Positions 1 through 7,369 are shown, counted from the stretch's first letter. The stretch is DNA of 64,000 bases from Gemmatimonadota bacterium (GCA_022571515.1 JACZXQ010000008.1:1-64000); one strand, 5' to 3'. The notes: generated by a model not told the origin, from the sequence alone. Numbers and translations: made by a program.

Positions 1-598
1 AACGATTCCAGTTCCCGCATTCACAGTGCACCGGCCTGACCCAGAACTCCCCCTCCGGACTGCGCCACAGCTGCTCGCCCTGGCCTTCTCCGCATGTCTT
101 GCAGGTCGAGAGACCGGCAGGAAGTCGAGTGCTGATCCGCCAGGAAAACCGAACCCGATCCATCAGCGTAGCTCGTCGCGCACCGTGTGTTGAGTCGCCG
201 TTCATGTAGCCGCCAGGGTTCTCTCGCTCCACGTAGACCTCGAGTTCGGCCTGGCGACGCTGGAAATCCGCAGTAGGGGAGGGCGTTACGCCAGGCGCCA
301 ATCGTCCACACAGGATGATGCCACCTCTCGGAGCGTGCGTACGCTCAGCTACGCTACCGTCTTCTGAAATGGAATAGGCCTCTTCCGGGCCCAGCACGAC
401 GGCGGACTCCATCCGGTTCGCGAGAACCTGGTTGCGCCCGATGGTGATGAGCTCGTCCCGATCGTTCAGCTCGGAGAGCGGCAGGATGTGATAGAGCACG
501 GGAACGACTCTTGTGATGAGGTACGGGAATCCCTCGAAGATGGAGAGTGATTGGTACAGGGGGGATTCCGGATCGATTTCAATGCGCTGCGTAGACAT
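1..598 (-). CDS. Zinc-ribbon-like protein of unknown function, 3' end cut by window edge
   Basis: An uninterrupted minus-strand frame runs from an ATG at 598 past the left edge, so at least 199 residues are present and the C terminus is missing. A GGAGA sequence lies 6 bases upstream of the ATG and supports this start. The N-terminal 160 residues match no family I know. Near the end there are a CxxC pair (Cys166, Cys169) and a CxC pair (Cys192, Cys194), spaced as in a small zinc ribbon. No signal peptide or membrane segment is visible, so a cytoplasmic protein is likely. Function is unknown, and the zinc-ribbon call is an inference from cysteine spacing. Confidence that this is a real gene rests on the long open frame with a plausible ribosome-binding site. 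Confidence 0.7.
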   Translation of the reverse strand, partial: MSTQRIEIDPESPLYQSLSIFEGFPYLITRVVPVLYHILPLSELNDRDELITIGRNQVLANRMESAVVLGPEEAYSISEDGSVAERTHAPRGGIILCGRLAPGVTPSPTADFQRRQAELEVYVERENPGGYMNGDSTHGARRATLMDRVRFSWRISTRLPAGLSTCKTCGEGQGEQLWRSPEGEFWVRPVHCECGNWNR

Positions 599-618
599 TG
601 CTGTCTCCAGAACTGCCA

Positions 619-687
619 AGGGGTCCCGCACGGTATATCCGCACGAGACCCCTCGAGCGGTTTAGCATGTTGGTAACCCGGTTGCAA
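619..687 (-). promoter_or_regulatory. Weak promoter and 5' leader hairpin of the zinc-ribbon gene
   Basis: A TTGCAA box (682-687) and a TAAACC box (659-664) are 17 bases apart on the minus strand. They predict a transcript starting near 652. The first bases would fold into a stem: GACCCCT (647-653) pairs perfectly with AGGGGTC (619-625). The loop contains two CCGCACG copies. The leader ends about 20 bases before the ATG. Both hexamers are poor matches, so the promoter is tentative; the inverted repeat is directly visible. Confidence 0.3.
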
Positions 688-1004
688 TCGCTACAAATCG
701 CCGGGGTGTGGATCGGCCACACGCCTAATGATAGCTGCCTTTAGGGCTGCTCACTAGCTGCAATGGTCGGAGCCGTGCGGGAAGGATGTAGAGGACCGGC
801 CAGCGCCAGATCTCAGTTACGCGGCTCCCTCTCTGCCAACGTACGTGAGACCCGGGCGGAGATATCGCTCTGTGGGGGTGAGCTCTGCCAAGGGCGATCG
901 AGACGACTCGAATCAGGAGCTAGGCCGTAGCCCTCTGAGTTTCGGCCTCCGACGACCCGACATCCACTACGCGATACCCTCGACTCCGTGAGAGCCGCCG
1001 TTCC
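688..1004. other. Intergenic stretch, nothing recognised
   Basis: No open frame with recognisable homology, no RNA gene and no strong hairpin was seen between the zinc-ribbon gene's promoter and the yoeB stop codon. Confidence 0.6.
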
Positions 1005-1289
1005 TCAATAGTGGTATCGGCACTGAAGGAAGTCGATCCGATCCTTGCGCACCAGGTATACGAGTCGGTGCTCCTGAGTGATTCGGCGCGACCACACGTT
1101 CGCTCCGAGATGCCTGATCGGCTCGGGCTTTCCGATTCCCTTGAAGGGATCTCGGGTGACTGCTTCCACCAAATCCATCACCTTGAGTGCGACGCGCCGT
1201 TTGGTGTCGATCCAGAAACGCAGATCCTCCCTGAACTCATCTTGGAAGTAGGCCGCCCGGGTCGAAGGGGCGTGCCTACTCGAGGCCAA
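1005..1289 (-). CDS. yoeB: YoeB/Txe-family mRNA interferase toxin
   Basis: This 94-residue protein matches E. coli YoeB along its length, with about ten extra N-terminal residues. The diagnostic C-terminal half is intact: a GKPEP motif, WSRRITQEHRLVY, and a terminal RYHY. The catalytic set of YoeB (Glu46, Arg65, His83 in E. coli) corresponds to Glu56, Arg75 and His93 here. YoeB is a ribosome-dependent endonuclease that cleaves mRNA in the A site. The gene overlaps the 3' end of the upstream antitoxin by 14 bases, the usual coupled arrangement, and should be transcribed from the operator-promoter at 1572-1607. All key residues are present, so the toxin is predicted to be functional. Confidence 0.93.
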   Translation of the reverse strand: MASSRHAPSTRAAYFQDEFREDLRFWIDTKRRVALKVMDLVEAVTRDPFKGIGKPEPIRHLGANVWSRRITQEHRLVYLVRKDRIDFLQCRYHY

Positions 1290-1554
1290 GCTGCGATCTC
1301 AAGGACCCGGGGGTCTCCGCGACGCCTGCATTCTCGAGGGCCCGCTGGAGGGCCTGAAGAATGCGTCGCGCGTTCTTTGGAGAACGGAGCAGGTGCGCGG
1401 ACTCTTCAAGACTGCGGAGCTCGCCCGCAGGAATCAGCGCCATGTCCTCATGACCCCGCCTCCGGATGATGACGGGTTCCTGACGGTCCTCGGCCTCGCT
1501 GAGGATCTTCGCGAAGTTCTGGCGTGCGTAGCTGTAGCTGACGTGTTCTGTCAT
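1276..1554 (-). CDS. yefM: YefM/Phd-family antitoxin
   Basis: The 92-residue protein begins with the Phd/YefM fold signature (SYARQNFAKILSEAEDRQEP followed by VIIRRRGHEDMALIPAGEL). It ends in a charged helical tail that would wrap the toxin. It is the antitoxin and DNA-binding repressor of the pair. The start is supported by AAGGGAAG about 8 bases upstream. The gene precedes yoeB with a 14-base overlap. Two TGTACA palindromes bracket the -10 box directly upstream, the motif known to be bound by E. coli YefM, so autoregulation is well supported. Confidence 0.93.
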   Translation of the reverse strand: MTEHVSYSYARQNFAKILSEAEDRQEPVIIRRRGHEDMALIPAGELRSLEESAHLLRSPKNARRILQALQRALENAGVAETPGSLRSQLGLE

Positions 1555-1571
1555 GAATCGCTTCCCTTAAG

Positions 1572-1607
1572 TTGTACAACAATACTGTACAAGATCGGGA
1601 AGGTCAA
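1572..1607 (-). promoter_or_regulatory. yefM-yoeB promoter with paired TGTACA operator
   Basis: On the minus strand a TTGACC -35 box (1602-1607) and a TATTGT -10 box (1579-1584) are separated by exactly 17 bases. A perfect 7-base inverted repeat, TTGTACA (1572-1578) and TGTACAA (1586-1592), flanks the -10 box on both sides. E. coli YefM-YoeB represses through palindromes with a TGTACA core (established). Binding here would block RNA polymerase directly. Confidence 0.85.
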
Positions 1608-1894
1608 AGTCGCTCTACGAGGTCCGGTGGATGCCACCTCTTCCGGCGTGCTGACAGCCGCCCTTTCACATCGGTTTCCCATCCGCTCCTTCAGCTCCGA
1701 ACCTATCTTCCGGCGATCTGAAACTCTTTTTCTGATTCGACGCCCCCTCCACGCAGGGGACATGATTGTAAGTGGTTGTGTGAAAAACACTTAGCCATAT
1801 AACGCTTGTCGTTTCTACGGGGCACGTCTCTTGCTCTCCTTAGTGTCCGCTGTCCCAACCCCCGGATAGCCCATGGCCAGCAGGAGATGTCAAA

Positions 1895-2503
1895 ATGGTA
1901 GCGCAAACCTTCGGACGCCGACTTTGCCTGGCGATCGTCCCTGTAGGAATCCTCTCCACGTTCGCGTGTGGGGATGGTAGCATCCAGCAGGTAGGCGAAC
2001 CGGCCTTGATCCAGATACAGCTCACCGATGCGCCCGCGGATCAACTCGCGTCGGCGGAGGTGTGGATTTCCCGTGTCTTCCTCCAGGGCGGGGGAGGGGG
2101 CGGGGGACCCGTCGACCTGTTCAACGACCCCGAGAACCCGCGCCACTATGACCTGCTCGACTTGCGAGATGGTGTGGTCGCAGATCTCACCGATCCCGTG
2201 ATGGTCGATGCCGGGGTTTACACCCAACTCCGTCTCGTGGTGGATAGCGCACGCGTCACGTTCATCGAGGGGTTCACACTTCGTGACGGGAGCACCGAGG
2301 CTTCGTTGCGCGTGCCCAGCGGATCGGAGTCCGGGATCAACGTGCAGCTCTCCGAGCCGGTCAACGTGATGGAAGGGCAGCTGATGGTGCTACTCGTGGA
2401 CTTCGACGTCGAGAAGAACTTCGTTTTCCAAGGCCCGCCCACCGACCCTTCGGGCATTCTGTTCACTCCAACCTTGGTGGAGTTGGGCCGGGGCCCGAAA
2501 TAG
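1895..2503 (+). CDS. DUF4382-domain lipoprotein
   Basis: This 202-residue protein has a signal peptide ending in a lipobox (LSTFAC, Cys25), so it should be lipid-anchored and exported. The remainder fits DUF4382: an early IQIQLTDAPADQLASAEVWI strand pattern, a DLLDLRDG segment, and a VDAGVYTQLRLVVD segment. A glycine run interrupts the domain near residues 65-71. DUF4382 proteins are secreted beta-sandwich proteins whose function is not established. AGGAG lies 8 bases before the ATG. The gene stands alone between TA loci on the other strand. It is followed at once by a 26-codon antitoxin relic in the same orientation. Confidence 0.85.
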   Translation: MVAQTFGRRLCLAIVPVGILSTFACGDGSIQQVGEPALIQIQLTDAPADQLASAEVWISRVFLQGGGGGGGPVDLFNDPENPRHYDLLDLRDGVVADLTDPVMVDAGVYTQLRLVVDSARVTFIEGFTLRDGSTEASLRVPSGSESGINVQLSEPVNVMEGQLMVLLVDFDVEKNFVFQGPPTDPSGILFTPTLVELGRGPK

Positions 2504-2584
2504 ACCTGGGCCGGCAAGACGCTGGATCAGATGGTGCGCCTTCTCGCGGCGCTGGGGGCGGACGTGCGGCTGCTGATCCGGTGA
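2504..2584 (+). pseudogene. Relic of an XRE-family antitoxin C terminus
   Basis: Directly after the DUF4382 stop codon an in-frame 26-codon piece reads KTLDQMVRLLAALGADVRLLIR and then stops. This is the typical C-terminal end of XRE-type antitoxins that control HigB-like toxins. There is no start codon, HTH domain or partner toxin, so it is a decayed tail. Recognition is from the motif alone. Confidence 0.5.
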
Positions 2585-2611
2585 GGAGTAGTGCCATGGC
2601 ACGCCTATTCT

Positions 2612-3022
2612 TTACTGGGCGAGCACAAACCCCGCGGTAGCAAAGTGCCGGTCCAGTGCCAGCGCCTCACCGATCCCGCGCTCCGCCATGACGGTGAAGC
2701 TCACGGCGTCGATCAGCGAAAACGCCTGATCAGAGTACCGCGCCAACCAGTCGCGCTCGGCCCGCTCCTCCCGTTCCGGCGTGCTGAACTCCACGATGTT
2801 CGGGGCGGCGCGCACCTCCAGCAGGAAGGACAGCGCTGTCTCCTTCCCGATGCGTCGCATGATCAGCGCCTGAGATTCGGCGATCACGAGATTCGTCGTA
2901 ACTAGCGTCCAGCCGCTGGTGATGCGCTCCCGTAGGACTGCCGCCAGGCGAGCGTGACCCGGCGCGTTGCGGTCAACCAGCGGATACCAAGCGCTGGTGT
3001 CTACGAAGAGCTCAGGTGCCAT
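2612..3022 (-). CDS. vapC: VapC-like PIN-domain ribonuclease toxin
   Basis: The 136-residue PIN domain starts with ELFVDTSAWYPL and contains the expected acidic residues: Asp8, Glu49 (VIAESQ), Asp105 (SLIDAVSF) and Asp124 (LALDRHF). PIN toxins are Mg-dependent ribonucleases, often cutting tRNA. The gene overlaps the 3' end of the upstream ribbon-helix-helix antitoxin by 11 bases, indicating one transcript and coupled translation. The reading frame and catalytic set are intact. A scrambled copy of this same locus lies at 23.6-23.8 kb. Confidence 0.9.
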   Translation of the reverse strand: MAPELFVDTSAWYPLVDRNAPGHARLAAVLRERITSGWTLVTTNLVIAESQALIMRRIGKETALSFLLEVRAAPNIVEFSTPEREERAERDWLARYSDQAFSLIDAVSFTVMAERGIGEALALDRHFATAGFVLAQ

Positions 3023-3338
3023 TGGAACCGTCTGGGGTGTGGCCCCAAGAAGCGACCTCCGAGTCGGTCAGGAAGCGGTCGTGCTCTTCCACCGAATCCG
3101 TGGCCGGGGGTGGGTCGGCGTCCGACGCGCCCAACCCGATGATCCGCAGGGCTGGATGATCGTCAGGGTCGGTCAACTGACGCTCGAGCGCTTCCAACCC
3201 GCGTCGGAGCACGTCGGATTTGGTGGTACCAAGGCGCTCCGTCAGGCGCCCTAGACGGTCCTGGTCCGGTCGGTGCAGGTAGACCTGCACAGGCTCGGAT
3301 ACGCGTGGCGGCTTTGGTGTCCCGGGATCATGGGTCAT
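3012..3338 (-). CDS. Ribbon-helix-helix antitoxin of the VapC at 2612-3022
   Basis: The 108-residue protein has a short ribbon-helix-helix domain: VQVYLHRPDQDRLGRLTERL then GTTKSDVLRRGLEALERQL at about residues 18-55. A disordered acidic tail follows, containing EEHDRFLTDSEVASW, which suits toxin wrapping. The RHH domain would bind the tandem TCATGA sites just upstream. It precedes its toxin with an 11-base overlap. The first dozen residues are proline-rich and have an unclear role. Assignment as antitoxin is firm from context; the exact subfamily is not clear. Confidence 0.85.
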   Translation of the reverse strand: MTHDPGTPKPPRVSEPVQVYLHRPDQDRLGRLTERLGTTKSDVLRRGLEALERQLTDPDDHPALRIIGLGASDADPPPATDSVEEHDRFLTDSEVASWGHTPDGSNGT

Positions 3339-3371
3339 GTCATGAATCTAGTTCATGATACTATTTCATGC
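3335..3371 (-). promoter_or_regulatory. Iterated TCATGA operator of the vapBC locus
   Basis: TCATG motifs begin at 3335, 3340, 3353 and 3366; the last three are exactly 13 bases apart. The sites at 3340-3345 and 3353-3358 are the full palindrome TCATGA. The array begins at the antitoxin start codon and extends upstream, where RHH antitoxins normally bind. The promoter hexamers inside it are not obvious. Confidence 0.6.
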
Positions 3372-3482
3372 CATGCCGCGGCCGGGCGGCACCGAGCCAG
3401 CCATCGTAGCGCCCAGGAGAATCACTCAGATTTCTCCCTCGTAGCGGGACTTGTCCTTGCTCTTCATGAGACGGTCTCTTTT

Positions 3483-3511
3483 CGTACACTAATCCGTACT
3501 TTATAGCGTAC
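3483..3511 (+). promoter_or_regulatory. Three CGTAC iterons upstream of a decayed phd antitoxin
   Basis: CGTAC occurs at 3483, 3495 and 3507, a strict 12-base period. TTATAG between the second and third copies could be a -10 box. The array sits 16 bases before the ATG of the antitoxin relic at 3527, so it is probably that locus's original operator, still intact. Confidence 0.55.
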
Positions 3512-3526
3512 ATAAGGGGCCCCCAC

Positions 3527-3716
3527 ATGCCCCGCATGAAATCGACCGAGGATATTCAGCCGTTGACTGCGTTCCGCGCGAACGTGGCATCGTTCGTGGC
3601 CCAGGTTCGCGAGACCGGCCCTTGGGCCGGCCTTTGCTTTTGTGCGCCAGGCCGGTGCGGCAGTCCCGCTGATCCTGGGGATCCCAGAGGGGATCGCGCT
3701 ACCAAAGATGGGCCTC
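3527..3716 (+). pseudogene. Decayed Phd/YefM-type antitoxin
   Basis: An ATG at 3527 opens a frame whose first 32 residues are a normal Phd-family N terminus (STEDIQPLTAFRANVASFVA then QVRETG). The expected continuation, a GRPL-VLTQ-GRAAAVVLD-like strand pair, is lost in this frame. Pieces of it reappear in the other two frames: RPLLL in one, VRQAGAAVPLILGIPE in another. That pattern indicates one or two small indels near 3612-3650. No toxin follows, because the opposite-strand AbiEii gene begins to overlap at 3699. I read this as a frameshifted antitoxin remnant. Confidence 0.65.
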
Positions 3717-4646
3717 AGCCAGTGCGCCGCCATCCAAGTTCTGAATCCCTTCAATCACGTCACCACGGTCGTTCATGTCGGCTGCTGCCCATCGAGTTTC
3801 CTCCTCAGACAGGTCGCGTAGCCATGAGTAACAGTTCTGGAGATCACTTCCGAGTTGGCCTACGGAAGGTGGAGCATGGGCAAGCAGACCAATGTGTTCA
3901 TCGTCCCATGATTCCCGGCTGGACAACCAGGCGTCAGGCTCGAACCGGACTGGGCCTAGCGCGGGATTCCAACCGGGCCGGAGTCCATGGATGTCCACCC
4001 ACACTTTTAGAACCGCCAAACGGCGGACAAGATCACGGTCAAATCCGGAATGAGGAGAGGTGGTTGCCGCCCAAACCAGATCGGACGCATCCCTTGCCGT
4101 CGACGTGCGCGTAAGTCGTGCGATCTTTTCCCCGAGGATCTCTTCGAGCCGCATGGTGGGGATTGAAGGCAACCTGAACCCATACCGCTCATGGGTGGAG
4201 ACGGGAACGAACGGCCGGAGTTCCGGCTCCAACCAACACGGAGGCCCTACATCGAGTTTGATCGAGATCATAGGATCTCCTAGGGAGCTGGAGACGCTAA
4301 TGCGCCACCGGCCGCGGGATTCTGAGGGGCGGAACCGAAACGGCCCCAACGTGACATCGGACTCGCGAGCGACGAGCTGGGCGAGGGTTCGGCGATCGGC
4401 ATCCACGTCCGCCGCAGCTAAATCAAGGGCCGTGGAAAACCTCCCTCGAGCACCGGCGAATAGCTTCCGGAGCGCGGTCCCCCCCTTGAACACCGCTAGG
4501 TGCTCAAAAACGCCACATTCTTCCAGATGCGCCAAGAGGAAATCCTGAGCAATGTCCAGGACAGCGACGTCCGGTCCCGCCGGCGAGTCTCGGGACACGT
4601 GTCGAGCCACATATCCCGGCGTGAGCGAATGATTATCCCCGATCAC
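3699..4646 (-). CDS. AbiEii-family nucleotidyltransferase toxin (type IV-like TA), altered active site
   Basis: The 315-residue protein fits the AbiEii/MenT (DUF1814) nucleotidyltransferase family. It has KGGTALRKLF followed by a GRFSTALDL motif (about residues 54-77), an IKLDV strand near 130, and an EKIARLTRTSTARDASDL helix near 175-192 that carries the RDxxD signature. In active members the second motif is RFSxDxD; here the first aspartate is alanine (codon GCC, one base from GAC), while the second is kept. Activity may therefore be impaired. These enzymes modify tRNA 3' ends or other substrates to stop growth. The gene overlaps its cognate AbiEi by 4 bases (ATGA). Confidence 0.85.
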   Translation of the reverse strand: MIGDNHSLTPGYVARHVSRDSPAGPDVAVLDIAQDFLLAHLEECGVFEHLAVFKGGTALRKLFAGARGRFSTALDLAAADVDADRRTLAQLVARESDVTLGPFRFRPSESRGRWRISVSSSLGDPMISIKLDVGPPCWLEPELRPFVPVSTHERYGFRLPSIPTMRLEEILGEKIARLTRTSTARDASDLVWAATTSPHSGFDRDLVRRLAVLKVWVDIHGLRPGWNPALGPVRFEPDAWLSSRESWDDEHIGLLAHAPPSVGQLGSDLQNCYSWLRDLSEEETRWAAADMNDRGDVIEGIQNLDGGALAEAHLW

Positions 4647-5437
4647 CTTTGTGATCCGAGCTCAGAAGGGGGGAAAGGAAGGAGGGTATCCGCGATGTTC
4701 CATCGGGAATCGTGCCTCCGCAGGGGACCCCTCGGGCCGAACCAGACTTTCCCCCTGGCCTGGACTCGCAGCCGCTCCACGAGCTTTGGTGCGATTCCCC
4801 CTACCAGGTAGGCGAAGCGCGCGCGAGTAGCATGCGTTCGCCCCTCGATCTCGGTAAGGATGTCCACCTCTTCGGCAGCACTTACGAGTTCCGGCAGCAC
4901 CTCGAGCACTGCTGCCCAGCTTCGGACATCTGTGGGTCGGGTCGCAAGATGAACGAGCACACTCGCCGGGGCATGAACCGGAATCGCCCGCACCTGAACC
5001 GGAGGCAGGCGGGTCTCGTGACGGACGACTCGGTAACTCCGCCTTATCGCTGCTGGAACGTGACTCCTGGGAGGTAAGGCAACCTCGGTCACGTCCGGAC
5101 GCCGATCCGCGATATCCAGATACCACAGGGCCGAGCCCAGAGCTACGGCTACGGGCACGTGCGGGTGGGAGGTGAGCGTCGCCCTCAGCGACAACAGTGG
5201 GTCACCCGTGGAGAAGGCGCCGGCTCGTTCCGCAGGTAGGAACTCCCAAACACCCCGGGCCTCCGTCTCCTTTAGCCAGCCAAGCTTCGAGAGCCGCTGG
5301 ATTACCACGTTTACCGGCCAGCCCACCCCAGCCTCGCAGACAAGGAGCTCCATCTCCTTCCTGCTGACGGTGACCGGCCGATTCAATTCCAGGAGCCCCA
5401 AGACAGGTGCCAGAGTCGGCGAAATCGAACGTGTCAT
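4643..5437 (-). CDS. AbiEi-family antitoxin/transcriptional regulator
   Basis: The 264-residue protein has an N-terminal winged-helix-like part (PVTVSRKEMELLVCEAG, VIQRLSKLGWLKE, about residues 20-55) and a larger C-terminal domain with the AbiEi pattern (GSALWYLDIADRRPDVTEVA, then VRAIPVHAPASVLVHLATRP). AbiEi proteins neutralise AbiEii without direct complex formation and repress their own operon (established for the family). It is the first gene of the pair, overlapping the toxin by ATGA. No strong Shine-Dalgarno is seen before the ATG at 5437. A good promoter and an inverted repeat lie immediately upstream. Confidence 0.8.
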   Translation of the reverse strand: MTRSISPTLAPVLGLLELNRPVTVSRKEMELLVCEAGVGWPVNVVIQRLSKLGWLKETEARGVWEFLPAERAGAFSTGDPLLSLRATLTSHPHVPVAVALGSALWYLDIADRRPDVTEVALPPRSHVPAAIRRSYRVVRHETRLPPVQVRAIPVHAPASVLVHLATRPTDVRSWAAVLEVLPELVSAAEEVDILTEIEGRTHATRARFAYLVGGIAPKLVERLRVQARGKVWFGPRGPLRRHDSRWNIADTLLPFPPSELGSQR

Positions 5438-5449
5438 AGAGATATTGTA

Positions 5450-5516
5450 TGTATCGGTAGTAGATACAAACGACCTTTCTCTGACACCAATATACTGAGC
5501 GAGAACCTGGAGTCAA
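5450..5516 (-). promoter_or_regulatory. abiE promoter and candidate operator
   Basis: On the minus strand TTGACT (5511-5516) and TATATT (5489-5494) are 16 bases apart, a strong sigma-70-type promoter with an expected start near 5482. Downstream, in the leader, TGTATC (5450-5455) and GATACA (5463-5468) form a perfect 6-base inverted repeat with a 7-base spacer. This lies 13 bases from the AbiEi start codon and is a plausible AbiEi-binding site. Confidence 0.65.
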
Positions 5517-5545
5517 GAAGGGTGGCGGCGTCGAGGCGTACGACA

Positions 5546-5689
5546 GGGGGACCGTAGGTTGTGGGACGAGCTCATCTCCAGTTGGCGCAGACTTTCTTGT
5601 CGATATCGGCACGGATACGACTCGCCGAAGCCGAGCGAGCCGTTGCTGAGAATCCGCGTGTAAACCCTCTCGTCGTGAACTTGCATGTC
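5546..5689 (-). pseudogene. Fragment of cyclopropane-fatty-acid synthase joined to a lysA-like tail
   Basis: Residues encoded by 5689-5615 read DMQVHDERVYTRILSNGSLG then FGESY. This matches the early region of Cfa (the D-I-R-V-x-N/H-P...RVLxEGSLGLGESY segment in E. coli). The match ends abruptly. Shortly after, 5578-5546 reads EMSSSHNLRSP, like the C-terminal motif of diaminopimelate decarboxylase; its DNA resembles 17417-17447 of this window (about 26 of 30 bases identical by eye). Neither piece has its own start or the rest of the domain, so this is fragment debris. Confidence 0.5.
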
Positions 5690-5700
5690 CTGAGGAACTG

Positions 5701-5886
5701 TTACACGGGCTGGAGCCGAGGGATATCCAGGTCCTCCGCTCCCTGCTCCCCCTGCCATAGATCGAAGTTCATCTGGAGCTGCAGCCAATGGCGTGCGGAT
5801 CCCCCGAAGGCTTTCTCGAGGTGGATCGCCATCTCAGGCGAGATCCCTGCCCGCTCGAGAGTGGGCAGATTGATGATAAAGGACGC
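5701..5886 (-). pseudogene. HigA-type antitoxin C-terminal relic
   Basis: A 61-codon open stretch (upstream TAG at 5887) encodes the second half of a HigA/VapI antitoxin: ERAGISPEMAIHLEKAFGGS, ARHWLQLQMNFDLWQGEQ, and a final DIPRLQPV. These match the conserved ISPEMAxRLEKAFG...WLxxQxxYDLW core. The N-terminal HTH helices and the HigB toxin are absent. It sits 16 bases downstream of the M20 gene stop. Confidence 0.75.
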
Positions 5887-5902
5887 CTAGGGCGTGACCC
5901 CC

Positions 5903-7369
5903 TCACCCACCCCCAGGCCCTGCCGGCTTCCTGTAGTCGAGCGGTGGGTCACGATCACCGAGAAGCGGCTCGTACACCCAGCCTTCGGGGATCCGCCGCG
6001 CGTGCTCCGCCGTCGCCGCGGCGATCAGGTCGGGGCGTGTGAACAAGTCGATGGCGGTCATCGCAAGCGTCTTGGCCGCGACGATCATGCCTTTTTCACC
6101 GATGGTGGTGCCGCCGGCCGAGATCGCTTGCCACGAGTGGGCGGACGACCCCGGTACCCACGTCGCCGCGTTCATGCCGGCGGTGGGGACCATCCAACTC
6201 ACGTCGGCCACGTCCGTGGACCCGCCGCTTCCCTCTTCCGTGACGGAGAACGGTTGGATCTGGGCGGCCGACTCGAGCGGAGGTGCGTCCGCGGGGAAGG
6301 TGCGATGGATCAGCTCCGCGAAACGCAACTCCTCATCGTCGTAGAAGACCCCGCCTACGCGCTCGAGGTTGGCGTGCATCGCCTCTTGGAGCGTGACGTT
6401 GGGCAGCATGTTGTACAGGCCGTGGATGACTTCGTACTCCATCGTGGTACCGGTGCCGAGGGCCGCTCCTTCCGCCGCCTTGGCCACGCGCTCGAAGATG
6501 GTCTTCACGTGCTCGGGATCGGGGTGCCGTACGTAGTAGAAGACCTCCGCGAAGTCCGGAACCACGTTGGGGGCTGCGCCACCGTAAGTGATCACGTAGT
6601 GAATGCGCGACTCCTGAGGAACGTGCTCGCGCATCATGTTGACCATGTTGTTCATCGCTTCGACGCCGTCGAGCGCGGAGCGGCCGCGTTCCGGAGCCCC
6701 TGCGGCGTGCGCGGAGATCCCGGTGAAGCGGAACTTGGCGGACTTGTTCGAGAGCGTGCTCCTAGCGCCGGCATCGTTCCGGCCGCTGGGGTGCCAGTGC
6801 AGCATGACGTCCACGTCGTCGAAGAGACCGGCGCGCACCATGTAGACCTTGCCGGCCCCGCCTTCCTCCGCGGGTGTGCCGAACAGTCGGATCTCGCCCC
6901 CCTGGCCCGTAGCCTCCATCCACCGCTTCGTGGCGATGGCCGCCGCGGTGGAGCCGGTCCCGAAGAGGTGATGCCCGCACGCGTGTCCCCGCGGCTTGCC
7001 CGCGATCGGAGAGCGGATGGGGCTCCGGTCCTGCGTGATGCCGGGTAGGGCGTCGTATTCCGCGAGAATGCCGACGATCGGGCCGTCCCCGTTGCTCCAG
7101 CTCGCCACGAATGCCGTCGGAATGCCCGCGACACCCGACTCGATCCTGAAGCCAGCCTCGCGCAAGGTCGCCTGCAGTAGCGCGGAGCTTTCCGTCTCGA
7201 GGTATCCGAGCTCGGCCAGGTCCCAGATCTCCTGGGCGATTTCGCCGAACGTCTCCGCGTTGTCGTCGATGTAGGTCGCGACCATCACCTTGCCGTCCTG
7301 CGCGGCGGCGAGGACCGGTAAACCGAGTGCGGCCATGCCGAGCATGGCAGTGCGTGCGTATCGCATCAT
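5903..7369 (-). CDS. Exported M20-family amidohydrolase (AbgB-like)
   Basis: The start is placed at 7369 because GGGGAGGAG lies 8 bases upstream and a clean signal peptide follows (MMRYARTAMLGMAALGLPVL then AAAQ). This gives 488 residues. The mature part has the M20 peptidase/aminobenzoyl-glutamate hydrolase signatures: GILAEYDALPGI, a metal-binding GHACGHHLFGTGS, the PAEEGGAGK glutamates, and a dimerisation-domain ISAHAAG. The late segment GGSTDVADVSW followed by PGSSAHSW completes the metal site. Members hydrolyse N-acyl or aminobenzoyl amino acids. Export suggests scavenging of amide-linked amino acids in the periplasm. An in-frame upstream extension to 7525 is possible but lacks signal-peptide sense. 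Confidence 0.9.
   Translation of the reverse strand: MMRYARTAMLGMAALGLPVLAAAQDGKVMVATYIDDNAETFGEIAQEIWDLAELGYLETESSALLQATLREAGFRIESGVAGIPTAFVASWSNGDGPIVGILAEYDALPGITQDRSPIRSPIAGKPRGHACGHHLFGTGSTAAAIATKRWMEATGQGGEIRLFGTPAEEGGAGKVYMVRAGLFDDVDVMLHWHPSGRNDAGARSTLSNKSAKFRFTGISAHAAGAPERGRSALDGVEAMNNMVNMMREHVPQESRIHYVITYGGAAPNVVPDFAEVFYYVRHPDPEHVKTIFERVAKAAEGAALGTGTTMEYEVIHGLYNMLPNVTLQEAMHANLERVGGVFYDDEELRFAELIHRTFPADAPPLESAAQIQPFSVTEEGSGGSTDVADVSWMVPTAGMNAATWVPGSSAHSWQAISAGGTTIGEKGMIVAAKTLAMTAIDLFTRPDLIAAATAEHARRIPEGWVYEPLLGDRDPPLDYRKPAGPGGG

Noticed and set aside
5546-5578. Possible gene conversion between lysA tail sequences at 5.5 and 17.4 kb
   Set aside because: The shared block is only about 30 bases and encodes a conserved motif, so common ancestry of a fragment is enough; kept only within the relic entry.
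5894-7048. 384-codon plus-strand frame opposite the M20 gene
   Set aside because: Antisense shadow; composition is Arg/Val/His-rich without motifs, whereas the minus frame has the complete M20 signature.
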